64,000 bases of DNA from Lineus longissimus (Eukaryota; Nemertea; Pilidiophora; Heteronemertea; Lineidae). How positions within the stretch are numbered: position 1 is the first letter of the stretch; each line of letters opens with the position of its first letter. Where the stretch lies: NCBI RefSeq assembly GCF_910592395.1, contig NC_088308.1:12413001-12477000 (forward strand), written 5' to 3'. The translations under genes were made by a program, and so were the position numbers. This document shows, in pieces, positions 52,637 to 61,215 of this stretch. Under the pieces are notes generated by a model. That model saw only the letters and a program-made list of their open reading frames with translations, ran no database searches and had not been told where the DNA came from.

Positions 52637-53646
52637 TTCTTTCTCAACCGTGATTCAATAATATTTTCTTTATCAAGTCCTTCTTTGTGTTTAATTGTTG
52701 ACTCAATTTTAGCTTCTTTATCTGCTTTCTCAACCTCAGAAGAATCAGCTTCTTCATCAATTGTAGCTAGCACTTGCTGCAAAGCATCAAGTCTAACTCT
52801 TTCGTCATTATTTAAGATAGCATGAACACCTTCAATATTTTTGATAGTGTAAGTTCTATTGCTCCAAATCTGTTTGTAACCCTTTGTAAATATAGGTCTC
52901 TTCAATTTTTTTCTAACTAATTCTCCAATGTTAAACTTGTGTACAACAGGCATAGATTTTTCTACATTTAATTCAACTAATTCAGTAGCATGAAGGTTAG
53001 CTTCATTTGGACTATAGTCTAAAATGCCAGAATGAGGTCTTTCATTGTATGCACTAATGTAATCTTGCAAATGATCAACCCATTTGACTGTATTTTTCTC
53101 TGTGAAATCTTTGAAGACCATTTCTTTAATAGTTCTAGATAGTCTATCAATTAAGCCTAATGCATGATGATCACCAATATCCACTGTACCATGTCTAATG
53201 TTTAATTCTTTGAATAAATCTTGTAGTGGTTTGTTTAAAAATTCATTGCCTGAATCTGTAATAATAAGTGTAATACTTCCAGTATCATTATAAATTTTTT
53301 CAAAGCCATTTTTCACTTCAAACTTTGTCTTATTTTTTAATGCTTCAGCATAAGCTTTTCTAGTGAAAGTATCAATAGCAAGTAAAATCCATTTATACCC
53401 TTTATTTTGTCTTGAATAATTACTCATGTCCAAAAGATCCATGAACCAAAGAGCATTTTCACGATAAGCTATAATGTGACCTTGGATATTATTGGACTGC
53501 TTTTTGTGAAGCTGATAGCTTTTCTGAGATTTTACAAATTGATCAATGTCATCAAATTTTATACTAGGATCCTTCTTTTTCATAATTTTATAAAATTTTA
53601 AAGCAGAAGGATATTTGTAACTTGCATATGCTTCTTGCACACTCAT
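52633..53646 (-). CDS. Retroviral-type integrase (Polinton INT)
   Basis: It is 337 residues. The core has WFMDLLDM (Asp70), LLAIDTFTRKAYAEAL, LIITDSGNEFLN (Asp131) and HHALGLIDRLSRTIKE. With the usual 35-residue spacing, the third catalytic position is residue 167, which is Asp, not Glu. NERPHSGI and a C-terminal SH3-like stretch (FNIGELVRKKLKRPIFTKGYKQIWSNRTYTIKNIEG) follow. No chromodomain is visible, though some Polinton integrases have one. A charged tail ends the protein. It would insert the element with 6-bp target duplications, as seen at the ends. The start is TAAATATG. Confidence 0.9.
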   Translation of the reverse strand: MSVQEAYASYKYPSALKFYKIMKKKDPSIKFDDIDQFVKSQKSYQLHKKQSNNIQGHIIAYRENALWFMDLLDMSNYSRQNKGYKWILLAIDTFTRKAYAEALKNKTKFEVKNGFEKIYNDTGSITLIITDSGNEFLNKPLQDLFKELNIRHGTVDIGDHHALGLIDRLSRTIKEMVFKDFTEKNTVKWVDHLQDYISAYNERPHSGILDYSPNEANLHATELVELNVEKSMPVVHKFNIGELVRKKLKRPIFTKGYKQIWSNRTYTIKNIEGVHAILNNDERVRLDALQQVLATIDEEADSSEVEKADKEAKIESTIKHKEGLDKENIIESRLRKK

Positions 53647-53653
53647 ATTTATT

Positions 53654-54928
53654 TTAAAGAATAGTTTGAACTAAAAGACCTATAACAATTAACCCCATTG
53701 TAAAAGGTAAATGACTCGCTTCGCTGACGCTTGTTTCACTACTCGCTTCGCTTGTTTCACTAGTTTGTTTATTCATCAAATTTGATGAATTAGTTTGTGG
53801 TTGTTCGCTCATCAAATTTGATGAGCGACGCGGCTGCGCTCGCTTTTTTCTGACACTGATATGTGAATTTATGCCAAAAGTTGTATTTTCTGTAGCGGTT
53901 AACAGAGAGTTATTATATCCTTCAATTGTACCAATATGTAATCGCATATGACTTGGAACAAGTTGTAATCCTAATCCAACGGCAAAATCTAGTCGTGAAC
54001 CTGCTTTTTCTAAAGCATATGCATACGCTTGTTTTGAGTGAATGAGTACGCTCGCTGACTGAAATGTTTTGATGGAATCGACTAACGTTTGACCTTGAAT
54101 AGCATCTTCCACTAAAATTCCAAATTGTTTCTGTGTGTCCAATGAATCAAGAATATCCTGACGAATCATGGTTTGTGAACCTAGAATACAATAAACATAC
54201 GTTCGAATCGATTCATTGATTCTACTCATGCCCGCTTTAGTCAATCCTTGACTGTCTAAGGTGATAAAATTTGTCCAATCGTCTGAGTAAATGAATGATA
54301 AATTATCAATATAAAGTCTATGATGGTCTGCATAGACATATCCTTTTTTATCTGCATTAAATGGAAACTTACTAGGATCATTCAAATAATAGTTACCATT
54401 GTCCATGACGATGTCTAATGCTTGTATTTTACCCTTGTGAAAATAGTTGAAGTCAACAGAGCCAAATTCAAGTTTCAAATTTTCATAGGCTTGTTTATTG
54501 TAAGGATTTTTTGATGGATTAAAGTCAGGATTTCCTGGTAAAGGAATTTTTAGCTGGTGTAATATCTTTCTGATGGTAAAATAGACATGGAATCTAAAAA
54601 TACTTTGTACTAAAGGATCAGCATGATTAATATGATTATGCCAGCTTACACCTGAACCTGATGTTGCGCAATATAGTGCAAATTTAAATTGGTTTTTCCA
54701 GTTATCCATGGTTGAATTTTTAATATAATCTTGGACTTGAGAATAAGTTGAAAATTTTCGTGGATTCACTTTATTTGGGAAAATATCAATTGTATTGAAA
54801 TAAAAACTTTGATTTGGTGTTACATGAATTTTTTGATGGATGAAAGGATCTTTGGTTAAAGAATTATTCTTGTAAGTGACAGGATAGTTTACATTAGGAC
54901 TCTGTTTTAAATAGTTTGGAAAGTCCAT
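53654..54928 (-). CDS. Conserved Polinton protein with C-terminal membrane anchor
   Basis: It is 424 residues with TAAATG at the start. The motifs FKFALYCATSGSGVSWHNHI (~82-101), FRFHVYFTIRKILHQLKIPLPG (~111-132) and NPYNKQAYENLKLEFG (~141-156) belong to a protein often found in animal Polintons whose function is not established. Residues ~365-405 are Ser/Thr-rich and include two copies of SSNLM(S/N), which arise from two CAAATTTG palindromes in the DNA. The last ~18 residues are hydrophobic (LPFTMGLIVIGLLVQTIL), so it may be tail-anchored. It lies 8 bp from the integrase start. Confidence 0.7.
   Translation of the reverse strand: MDFPNYLKQSPNVNYPVTYKNNSLTKDPFIHQKIHVTPNQSFYFNTIDIFPNKVNPRKFSTYSQVQDYIKNSTMDNWKNQFKFALYCATSGSGVSWHNHINHADPLVQSIFRFHVYFTIRKILHQLKIPLPGNPDFNPSKNPYNKQAYENLKLEFGSVDFNYFHKGKIQALDIVMDNGNYYLNDPSKFPFNADKKGYVYADHHRLYIDNLSFIYSDDWTNFITLDSQGLTKAGMSRINESIRTYVYCILGSQTMIRQDILDSLDTQKQFGILVEDAIQGQTLVDSIKTFQSASVLIHSKQAYAYALEKAGSRLDFAVGLGLQLVPSHMRLHIGTIEGYNNSLLTATENTTFGINSHISVRKKRAQPRRSSNLMSEQPQTNSSNLMNKQTSETSEASSETSVSEASHLPFTMGLIVIGLLVQTIL
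53771..53827. repeat. Two palindromes inside the tail-anchored gene
   Basis: ATTCATCAAATTTGATGAAT (53,771-53,790) and a 22-bp palindrome at 53,806-53,827 are perfect and share the core of the 50.8-kb cluster. They are in coding sequence, unlike most of the palindromes in this element, and seem to have added the repeated Ser-Ser-Asn-Leu-Met segments. Confidence 0.85.
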
Positions 54929-54969
54929 TTATTTTCATTTTTATTTCTTTATTTTTTATTTTTTTTAAT

Positions 54970-55029
54970 CAGGGCTACCAAATTGGTAGCCCTGTTGCCA
55001 TTAACAGGGCTAGCATTTTGCTAGCCCTG
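54970..55029. terminator. Two hairpins after the PolB gene
   Basis: CAGGGCTACCAA-A-TTGG... (54,970-54,994, 12-bp stem) and CAGGGCTAGCA-TTT-TGCT... (55,005-55,029, 11-bp stem) are perfect. The second has the same arms as the hairpin at 47,230-47,254. They lie 3 bp past the PolB stop and before the next gene, and probably serve in 3'-end formation or as replication or packaging signals. Confidence 0.65.
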
Positions 55030-55031
55030 TT

Positions 55032-56237
55032 TTATTTTTTAAATCCAAGAGCTTTAGTTGAGATTCCATCTTCCAATATTGTACGTTTATCATCATTCGC
55101 ATTCAACGCACATTTAGTCACTTGTTCAGTGTAAATTTGATGATTTCTTGACCTAAACACATTCATCCTTTTTTCGATTGGAATTTTATCAAGAAGTACA
55201 GACTTGTAGTCTTCAATTGTGATTTCATTTTTGACGACGTTCTTCTTGACACCTTTACATTTTTTAACTTCATCATCTTTATCAGTTGTATAGGCATATA
55301 ATTTAGAACGTAAAGCGATAAATTCAGTGATGACATGACCAGCTTCTTCGTCTTTAAACTTTCCAATGACTTTCTTGTTTGTTTCATCAAACAATGCATG
55401 GTCTTTTGGAAAATTTGAAAAGTCAAATAATTCAGCATCTTGTTTCATATCCTTATAAATATCAGGTGTTTCTATATGATAAACTAATGAGTCAGTATCA
55501 GTGTACAACAGTTGTGCTTTGTCACCATACTTTTTCATCATATGATTATAATGGAAATCATACATGTGTATTTTTGACAGGTCTAGAATCGCTTGACCCA
55601 TAAATATTGGTTTATTGAGACAAACTTCTACTTTTTGAGATTCAACCATGACAAGATCTTCACTGAAAATTTTGTGATCTTTATAGTTGTTCGAATTGAC
55701 TAATTTTCGAAGCTGAGGGACATTTGTAGTCAATTTTATATTTTTTCTATCTCTGACTGATTCCATTGTCTTTCCAAAGCATGAATTGTTCATCAATTTG
55801 AAGAAGTCCTTTTCAAAGTCATTTTTCGCTTTGGCACGTTGACTTGTGTTCAAGTCAATGTACTCTTTCAAAAAGTATGATTCTGTGTAGGAAATTCCTC
55901 TATGAATCTTAGTCAATTTTAAACCTTGACTCAAATAGAACTTCAAGGCCTTGTGATGCACAATATATTTTTTCTTGTCTTGTAAATTAGGAATCAACTT
56001 ATCATTCAAATGTTCAGGTGCTAATGGATAGGCATTATGTAGGTCATGTAATTCTTGAGGATATTCTAAGTCAACTTCAAGTGTGCATGGAATGCTTTGC
56101 CACTTTAATAATTCTGATTGAGTCATCCATTTAAAGTTAGAATGTGGTAATTTTTCACTCATGGATAATCCATACAAATTATTCGCATCGAGATAAGAAA
56201 TATAACTTGTAGGTTGACTAGGATCGTGGTCTTTCAA
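55032..56237 (-). pseudogene. polB: DNA polymerase B, C-terminal part (downstream of a frameshift)
   Basis: This 401-residue frame has no ATG at its 5' edge and continues the polymerase that ends at 56,234. It carries the catalytic palm motifs: SYISYLDANNLYG (motif A, ~11-23), FFKLMNNSCFGKTM (motif B, ~145-158) and YTDTDS (motif C, ~245-250). KFKDEEAGHVITEFIALRSKLYAYTT follows. All the polymerase residues are here, so the upstream product alone would lack synthesis activity. Protein-primed PolB replicates Polinton DNA from the ends. Confidence 0.9.
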
Positions 56238-59074
56238 ATAGGGATTATTTGCTTTTCATATCTGTGACTTGCTTGACAGATTCCTCCTCTAATGCCACAT
56301 TCAAAGAAGTTGTAATGGTCTACATCTGTTAAAAGTTCAATTTTAACGTCAGTCTTTTTCAACATGGCTTGCCAAGACAATCCTGAGGCCGAATAAGCCC
56401 AGACTGGATCTAAATTATAAATGTCCATGCATGTCTGCCTGAAATTTTCTAAAATGTCTGCTAAAAGTAGAACATCAGTTCTCAAATAAATTTCATGGTA
56501 ATCTCTAAATGTTTTGCATCCAAATTTTTCCCATACATTCTTTGCATGAGAATAGTCTTCTTGTGAAATTTTTGTAGCATTAAACTCTGAGTCAAATGCT
56601 TCAATGGGAGGTAATTGTTGACTCTGAAATTTTTCATAAGAATCTACCCATTCATAAGGATAGACTCCTTTTCTTGTCACAAGGTCAAAGGCATCGCCTT
56701 TGAAAAATTTTGACAGATTCTTTTTCTCTGTGTTAGGTAAATTATTTGCAAGATTTGCTAGAGATGACTGCATGAGTCTATATGAGTCAAGAAATCTGAT
56801 CGATAGAGTCTTATGCTCGTCAACCTGTAACGTCTTGCTGAATGAAATATAGTTTTCACTATTTTTCGCGATGACATTCAGTCTACCTTTCAAATTTTTC
56901 ACAAACAGATGAGCATCATAACCTGAAAGATTATGAAAATAAACAGGTATGAAATCAGGTGCTTGTAATTTAAGGTTACAATTATTACAGGCTGCTCCTC
57001 TGTATTTTCCATTAAAATGGTTGTGATCACGAACTTTATAATTTTTTTCTGTAAACTCCTTGTCACAGCCATAACATTTTTCAGCTGTCTTGTGCTTAAC
57101 CTGTTGTACTTGTGTTAAGGCTAACATAGCTTTAGGTTTACTAAAATGATTGTCATGAATGTTATAGACAGCTTTTTCAATCTCTTCACAGAATCTTTCT
57201 GCAATATCTTCATTAGGATCGTTGACACTATATTCTACTAAGAGATTTTCAGCCTTGATTTGATTCTTGTCAAAACAAGTATAGAAGCTGAATGAGTTAG
57301 GAATATGTTCTTGAATTTGAACAGTCTTTTCACCTAATTGTTTGTTAATAGTTTTCAAAGATGATTCAAAGTCAGCGACGATAAAGACAGGATGTTTTTG
57401 TTCCATTTTTTTCTGATTGAATTGTAGGATTTTTTCATGATCCTTAGGCATGCTAACTCTGACACATTCAAACTGCTTACAGTTCTCAAAATGTTGATTG
57501 TATCTTTTATTTAGAAGTTCGCTTGTCGATGCTGAAATAACTTTCATACATCTGAAGCATACTTTGACCTGCCCATCGTGTTTTGAATGAGATGTAGATA
57601 CAAGCCTAGAAAAGTTCTTGATCCAAGCATAGTGGTAATTTGCATCATCTTTGACATTTTCAACCTTTTCACCTTCTGAAAAATCGTTCTCATCTTTGTA
57701 ATGTAAAAGATTAATATACTTGTCTTCTGCTAGAATTCTCTCAGATAGTCTAACTGGGGAAATCGGGTAATCTGTAGTTTCATTTCCAAAGCATACTTTC
57801 TGTCTAGGGATAAATGTAAATACATTGACACCTAAGTCAGGATTATTCTTCTCAAATTTCTCAACATCTTTTATTTTTACTGGGTATTCTAAATCTTTAA
57901 ACATGTCATCAAATTCAGATTTGTTGTAATTTGACACTCGTTCTGTGTTCTTTGGAATATTTAATAATGCAGCTTCAACTGAGTATCTGAAGCATTTTTG
58001 ATCAGAATTTTGCACATTAATCACTGCTCTTTTATTTTGAATCTTATCTGGTAAAGGAATATAGCTTGATCCTGAAAGTGGTGTGTAATTGACTGTGTGT
58101 AATTCAATCTTGATGACTTCTAAAAATTTCCAACCAGAACCTTCCTGAACTAAATTTTCCAGTTCTTTAAGGAAGTCTTCGATGAGAGTGTTATAATTAA
58201 GTTCTTGACCTACATAAAGGATGTGTCTAGAACGAAGTTGAAACTCTTTAACGTCATTCTTCCTTTGCATTAGAATATGTAGAATGATTGAAATTTTTAA
58301 TCCTTCTTTATTTTCAGCTTTAATTTTATCTTGTAAAACTGACTTAATTTTATTGAGATAGTTTTCAATGTCAATATGAGGCAAACCTTCCATTTGAAAA
58401 TGATTAACATATCCTCTGAAAGCGGAGTTGAATGTTTTGAACTCTCTTAACTCCACATGTTTTTCAATCAACTCCTGGATGACTCTCTTTGTCATGGAAC
58501 TTTTAACATTGATGTCAAGTTCCTTCGCCTGTTTGAAAAGATCTGATTTTAATAGTCTTTTCACTGGTTCTTTGGTCAAGAGTTCTTTCAATTTCTCAAT
58601 ATTGAGATTCTGAAAATTTTTATGGCCAAGATCCTTGACTTTTTCTAAAAGAGGTTTTCTGATTGAAATTTTTGGCTTCACAGGTTTAGGTTTAATGTCA
58701 ACCAAATTTTCCTGTGAAATTTTTTCTTCAATGATATTTTCTAGCTGTCCTTTTTTGAATTTTCTAGGATTTATACCTAGTCTTTGAGCTAGAACTCTTT
58801 TTTCAATTTGTGACAAATCAGAAACTGGCTTGTCAATTTTCACTTCGATGTCGTTGAATCCATTCGGAATTTGTTGAAGTTTTTCTAGTAACTTTTCTCT
58901 ACTAAGACTTCCATAATTCTTCACTTTGTTTCTGTAGGCGAGAATTTTAATCTCGTCACTCGATAATCCCTCAGCTGGAAAAGCCAGGCCTGTTGGAACA
59001 TTTGTACTCGTATTTGACGATGTAGACATGTCTTTATTTATAGAAAAATATTTTTTATTTTTCGTTCTCTCCAT
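56234..59074 (-). pseudogene. polB: DNA polymerase B, N-terminal part with exonuclease domain
   Basis: It is 946 residues. Two SAP-like helical repeats lie at ~36-65 and ~90-118. A segment INVQNSDQKCFRYSVEAALL (~352-370) is typical of long Polinton polymerases. Exonuclease motifs are FIVADFESS (Exo I, Asp568/Glu570), FHNLSGYD (Exo II, 713-720) and YLRTDVLLLAD (Exo III, 863-873). Between Exo I and II is a zinc/endonuclease VII-like insert (CYGC 667-670, DHNH 683-686, CNNC 696-699). The frame ends a few codons after CGIRGGICQ and the rest is in the next frame. The first ATG is TAAATG. A second, residue 16, is preceded by CTATAAATAAAGACATG. Confidence 0.9.
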
Positions 59075-59418
59075 TTATATTATGGAAAAGTTTGTTATTA
59101 GATATAAGCATGGGGGGATTCCCCTTTTTTTTAGTTTCAGTTTCAATAAGTCATTTTATAATCAAGTTTTTGATTATAAGATTCCAAATAGAGACATGTA
59201 TACATAGTCAAATACAAATAAAAACTATATTACAAAATTCAAGGCTCTTGGTCACTTTTCAAATTTCCCAATATTGAGAAGTTAAAAGAACTCTAGTGAA
59301 ATTTAAAATTCTAGTTAATCCTCACTTGAGCGAAAATCTAGAACTTAGGGCTCACCACGCCCATGAGAATTTGTGAAAATCATCATGAGGTGGTCATATT
59401 TATTATAGGAAAAGTTTT
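59075..59418. other. Intergenic region between PolB and the HNH gene
   Basis: About 340 bp, A/T-rich, with only a short non-convincing plus frame. The sequence near 59,400-59,420 is the 3' end of the HNH gene. No hairpin comparable to the others was seen. Confidence 0.5.
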
Positions 59419-59943
59419 TTAAAATTCATCTTCTAAAAATTCTGATGCTAGTGACACATTTTGATAGTATAGTTCATAGTCAATTTTCTTTCCCTTTGTC
59501 CTGTTTTCTTCTTTTGAAACAGGTCTCAAGTTACGCCAGTTCCAGCATAGCATAAGTTCTTCTTCAACAGTATGGTCAAAATGTGACTTAGGTAAAATGT
59601 GATCAATATGCCAATAATCACCATAGTTTTCCCATGTCATATTTTCATCAAATTGATATTCAATCCACTTGTACAGACCATCTAGAAGACAACCAATAAC
59701 ATCTTCAAGTTTAGATTTTTCCTGTTTTTCATGAAGACATTTGGATAATATTGATGAAAGATAACTTGATTTTTTAAAAGATTCGTCGGTTGACCTTTTG
59801 TCAGTGTTATAGTTTGTGTCATATTTGTTTGTACATGGTTTACATTTATAACTTCTACCATATTTACATTTTTTATCTTTTTTAAAATCATCCAGTAATT
59901 TCTCTTGAGAACAATTTTTACACTCTCTAACAAGGGACTCCAT
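59419..59943 (-). CDS. HNH endonuclease-like protein with N-terminal zinc finger
   Basis: It is 174 residues with TAAATG at the start, just inside the right terminal repeat. Cys8-x2-Cys11 and Cys34-x2-Cys37 (CKNC, CKPC) form a zinc finger. The C-terminal half has WHIDHILPKSHF, WNWRNLRPVSKEENRTKG: His112/His115, Asn138 and Asn147 in the order of HNH nucleases (DH...N...N). Such proteins cut DNA. In a mobile element it might process ends, aid homing or be a passenger. It is intact. HNH genes are not part of the usual Polinton core. Confidence 0.8.
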   Translation of the reverse strand: MESLVRECKNCSQEKLLDDFKKDKKCKYGRSYKCKPCTNKYDTNYNTDKRSTDESFKKSSYLSSILSKCLHEKQEKSKLEDVIGCLLDGLYKWIEYQFDENMTWENYGDYWHIDHILPKSHFDHTVEEELMLCWNWRNLRPVSKEENRTKGKKIDYELYYQNVSLASEFLEDEF

Positions 59944-59986
59944 TTACAAGAAAATAATTTGTATTAAATATCAGATGAGTATAAAA

Positions 59987-60286
59987 TTAGTCCAAAAGAT
60001 TAAATCCATAAAACTTTTTACCCTGTTTGGTCTCCTTGACTCCTGTGAATCTTATATAATTGTGATCACGATTTATCTTTTGTTTGATGACACTCGTCGC
60101 CCACACTGTGACTTCTTTCGATTCTGAGTCTTCAAGCTCAAGAAGTGTTGATTCGCCTATCTTTGTACTTATATTTCTGAATGAGTTAATTCTATACCAT
60201 GTGTTCACTGGAAGATCTTTAAATTTTAGATAATCTGTTGACTCTGTGACTCTTGATTCAAGTTCTTCGTTTGACGGAAAGTTCAT
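59987..60286 (-). CDS. TIR-encoded 99-residue protein, right copy
   Basis: It is the inverted duplicate of 43,437-43,736, with Glu52 and Asp99. Both copies are open with the same start context (TAAATAAAATG). The repeat boundary falls in the last codons, so the end of the protein is the point where the repeat stops being conserved. Confidence 0.7.
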   Translation of the reverse strand: MNFPSNEELESRVTESTDYLKFKDLPVNTWYRINSFRNISTKIGESTLLELEDSESKEVTVWATSVIKQKINRDHNYIRFTGVKETKQGKKFYGFNLLD

Positions 60287-60572
60287 TTTATTTACAAGAA
60301 AATAATTTTAGTTAAATATAGGTTTTGTCATTTTTGTAAATTTTAAAATTTTAAAATTTTTGAAATTTTGAAATTTTTGAAATTTTTGAAATTTTCAAAA
60401 ATTTGAACGATTTGGACAATTTGGATGATTTAGTGACTTGACTGAGAAATGACTGGAAACTATTTAGACTAGGATTTGACTGAGACTCTTTTGAAACGTG
60501 TTGACTGGGATTTGACTTGGAGATTTTGACTGGGATTTGAGCTTGAGTTAAATCTGTCACTTTTATACTACT
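59994..60572 (-). repeat. Polinton right terminal inverted repeat
   Basis: It mirrors 43,152-43,729, ending ...TTTTATACTACT at 60,572 (start AGTAGTATAAAA on the other strand). A one-base length difference lies in the (TTTCAAAA) tract. It is followed by the target duplication GGCATG. Confidence 0.95.
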
Positions 60573-60895
60573 GGCATGTTCGCTAAATTGTGAATTGACT
60601 GACTCTAGTTAGAAAAGTAGTTAAGCTTATAGTGAATGGCTAGTGAATTGTTACCTTGATTCTTAATGTGTATAGGAATGAAACTGAATTCTTTTGCTGG
60701 ATTTGGGTGTAACCCGTTTGTGTATATGTTAGTTAGTTGGGTTTAGAATTTGTTAGTCTAGTTCCAGCTGTGCCATAGTGTAGAATTTTTTTTTGTGCAG
60801 TTGCAATATATATGATTTTATCTTGAAGAATATACAGTCCTCTTATGTGAACCATCGTTAGTTATCAACTATTTCGAAAACGAGCCCATTCAGGT
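60573..60895 (+). repeat. BEL 3' LTR remnant (after the Polinton)
   Basis: The sequence resumes at the target duplication GGCATG, with TGTTCGCTAAATTG as the probable LTR start (60,577). If the LTR ends at the CA of 'gagcccattca' (60,892) it is about 316 bp. No second LTR copy is visible in the window for comparison, so the limits are provisional. Confidence 0.5.
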
Positions 60896-61129
60896 TGGGA
60901 CCAGATGTCTGTTTTTGTGGAATTCAACCGGGTAGTTTTTGCTCTAACGACATGTTTACAGATCGGGGTCGGTTTTTGTGCTAATATGGCTAATTAAGAC
61001 AAAGATTGATTAATTCTCTAACTTTATTAATTTATTCGTAAAATATACATTTTTTCCTACAAAATGATATACTGTTGGGGGTCATAAGTTGCAGAATAAA
61101 TATTTGGACATTCAAGTTGAGAAATCTGG

Positions 61130-61215
61130 TTGTGGCCTTTGACTATGTTAATTCCCTTGTGTGGATTTTTTGATTTCTTGTAATTAGCACTTTTTGCCTC
61201 TAATCCCTGTGCGTA
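61130..61215 (-). repeat. Short inverted match to the BEL leader region
   Basis: In reverse complement this contains 'ggcaaaaagtgctaattac' and 'acaagggaattaac', both also found at about 35,225-35,300 before BEL gag. The match is about 50 bases broken by an insertion. It suggests a rearranged piece of a related element. Confidence 0.5.

Larger units (their letters stand above)
43152..60572. mobile_element. Maverick/Polinton element, complete end to end
   Basis: It is 17,421 bp, starts AG and ends CT, and is flanked by a perfect 6-bp duplication GGCATG (43,146-43,151 and 60,573-60,578), all diagnostic of Polintons. Terminal inverted repeats are ~578 bp. It carries PolB, integrase, packaging ATPase and capsid genes plus about a dozen others. 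Polintons replicate by protein-primed synthesis and integrate through a retroviral-type integrase. Their capsid genes link them to adintoviruses and virophages. PolB carries a frameshift and an unrelated 0.77-kb segment sits at 47,930-48,696. The remaining genes are open. The strong A/T richness and tight gene packing set it off from the flanking DNA. Confidence 0.97.
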
